Shown here: piece by piece, positions 55,301 to 58,300 of the stretch | Layout of the letters: every line of letters starts with the position of its first letter | Position numbering within the stretch: position 1 is the first letter of the stretch | Position numbers and translations under genes: made by a program | The notes under the pieces: model-generated | What the model was told of the DNA's origin: nothing | Seen by the model: only the letters and a program-made list of their open reading frames with translations | Database searches by the model: none | Assembly (NCBI GenBank): GCA_031761405.1 | Contig: JASEVX010000001.1 | Span: 116,226,609-116,290,608, forward strand | Direction: 5' to 3' | DNA: 64,000 nt | Origin: Serripes groenlandicus | Lineage: Eukaryota; Mollusca; Bivalvia; Cardiida; Cardiidae

Positions 55301-58300
55301 GCTTTATGGTTATACCATTGGACATCAGAAAAGGGGTAATATGACAAAACGCTCCAACAATACTGCTGGTGTTATGGTTATACCATGAAGCATCAGAAAA
55401 GGGGTAATATGACAATACATTCCAACAATACTGCTGGTTTTATGGTTATACCATGGGATATCAGAAAAGGGGTAATATGACAATACATTCCAACAATACT
55501 GCTGGGGATATGGTAATACCATCAGAAAAGGGGAAATATGACAAAACCACTCCAACAATATTGCTGGTTTTATGGTTATACCATGGGATATCAGAAAAGG
55601 GGTAATATGGACAAAACTTCTCAAACAATACTGCAAGTGATATTGTTATACCATGGGACATCAGAAAAGGGGTAATATGACAAAACTTCTCCAACAATAC
55701 TGCTAGTGATATGGTTATACAATCAGAAAAGGGGAAATATGACAAAACCACTCCGACAATACTGCTGGTTTTATGTTTATACCATAGGGCATCAGAAAAG
55801 GGGTAATATGACAAAACCACTCCAACAATACTGCTGGTATTATGGTTATACCATGGGACATCAGAATATGGGTAAAATGACAAAACGAGTTCATCGATAC
55901 TGCTGGTTTATGGTTATACCATGGGACATCAGAAAAGGGGTACCATAACAAAACGACTTCATCGATATTGCCGGTTTTCATATATGACTTGGAAAAATGA
56001 TAGAAATGGTTTTCTTTCCTTTTCGCTCAGGGTTGTGGTGTTAGCATTACGACTGAAACACTGGTGTCAGGATAAATGAACCAGTAGTACTGGTAAATTA
56101 CCAAGGAATGCTATAATAATAATAAATATAACTGAAAAATTATTAAAAAGGGCTTTAAAGTATCATTCAAACATTTCAAAAACATAAAGGCTTTACATCA
56201 TAACCTATAGATCCAAGCCAGGAGCACAATATATGTGATGGAATATATCTTTATATTATATACTGAATGATAAAATATAGAGATTTCCCAACTTGAGAAA
56301 ACCTATAACATGCTTTTTGTCTACTGAGCAATATCGCCTAGTTTTTTAAATCTCTTTTAAACACTTTTAAGCTCCGTTTTCACTACTTAACACTTTATTT
56401 CCATGATGAACCGTTAAATAATCCACAATTGCACTTTTAAATCCGCAAATAAGAGCTTGAATCAACATGACACAAGTTTATTTCAATCAATGTACACATT
56501 GTCGGTGACGTCACGTATATATATAGTGACGTCACTGCAAAACTGGCAGATTACGTCATTCAGATCTCTCCACTTCTGAGCTAAAAATAAATGAGCTGCA
56601 CAGGGTTTAAAAAACGAAAATTATCGCCGAGTATATAATATATAGTTTAATAAACATTGTTTTCATGATTTGGTAATTAAATCCCTTGTGAAAGAGATTC
56701 AAGCATATAAAAACTCGTGCGCTATGGCGCACTCGTTTTTATATCGCAAGAATCTCTTCCACTTGGGATTTAAATCCCGTATCATGAAAACAATGTTAAT
56801 TAAACTATATATTTGCCATCCAAACCCCTGACTTGTTGGTACTCTTGTAGTCGGACTCTTAACCCTTTCCCTCATACGACTATTCTGCAGCAGACGACTT
56901 TGAACGTATTTTGTCAAAACATAGAATATCTGCATAATTGAATGGATAACCTATGATGAAAAGTGGAAAACATTGTGGCAAAAGGAGAAATTGCACGTTT
57001 TGTGCAATTTCTTCTTTTGTCACTATGTTTTCAAAAAGCTGTATGCTGCAGAGGCGTCAGAAAGCGTCTACATGAGGGAAAGGGTTAATGTTGAGTTGGT
57101 GCTCTGGTTAGGTTGAATATGTGTATTTTATTTTGCTCACAATTAAATGTTTCAATGAGAGCCAAGTATTCTGTGTCTATCTTGAGCTATAATACAATAT
57201 GCAGTATACTTCCCTGTTGATTTAACCCTTTCCCTCATATAGACGCTTTCTGACGCCTCTGCAACAGACAGCTTTTTTTCAAAACGAACAATTTCTCCTC
57301 TTGCCACAATGTTTTCCACTTTTAGTCATAGGCTATCCATTCAATTATAGGGATTTTCTTTTTTTTGACAAAATTTGGTTCAAAGCCGTCTGCTGAAGAA
57401 TTTTCGTATGAGGGAAAGGGTTAAACCTTTACAGCTGACCTGAGAACAAAGTGCTCGGGGTGAGGTAATATTGTTTGGCATGTGTAGTCCAATTGATTGA
57501 ACAAATAGGACATGCTCAAAAGAGTCCTCTTCTTTAAAAACATCAGTTGTAAATGAAACATCTGGTAAATCGATGCACTTTTTGATACAGATTTGAGAGA
57601 GATGTGGTGACCTAGATATGTCCAATGCACAGAATCGTAGATCTAGCATGCTTATTTTTAAGCTCTACTGGCCAAAAGAGATTATGCTGTGGCGTGGTGT
57701 CTGTCTTCCGTGCGTCCATAAACAATTCCTTGTGAACGCGATACAGTCTTCAGTCTTGATTGTATCTCAATCAAACTTATACAGTAGTTAGGATATCCAT
57801 GAGAGCTCGGTTCCTTTCCCAAACCAGCCAGATGTGCCCTTGCATTATTGGATTATGGCCCTTGAAGGTGTCAAAATTGCTATAATACAGCTTGTGAACG
57901 CGATAAAGTCTTCAGTTTTGATTTTTGCCAAACTTAGATAGTAGTTAAATATTGATGAGAGCTTAGTTCCTTTAGAAAACCAGCCAGATGTGCCCTTGCA
58001 TTACTGGATTATGGTCCTTGAAGTTGTCAAAATTGCTATAATACAGCTTGTTAACGCGATAAAAGTCTTCAGTTTTGATTGTATCTCCATCAAACTTATA
58101 CAGTAGTTAGATATCCATAAGAGCTTGGTTCCTTCGCTAACCAGCCAGATCTACCCATGCAAGACTGGATTATGGCCCTTGAAGTTATCAAAATTGCTAT
58201 AATACAGCTTATGAACACAATAGAGCCTCCATTTACTATTCTGTCGAGTCCCGGTAGCTCAGTCGGTAACAACGCGGGCTGTCAATTCAGGGGTTGTGAG

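Noticed and set aside
55461..55883. 140-codon minus-strand open frame
   Set aside because: It lies wholly in the 67-bp minisatellite; the translation is a tandem repeat with other frames equally open.
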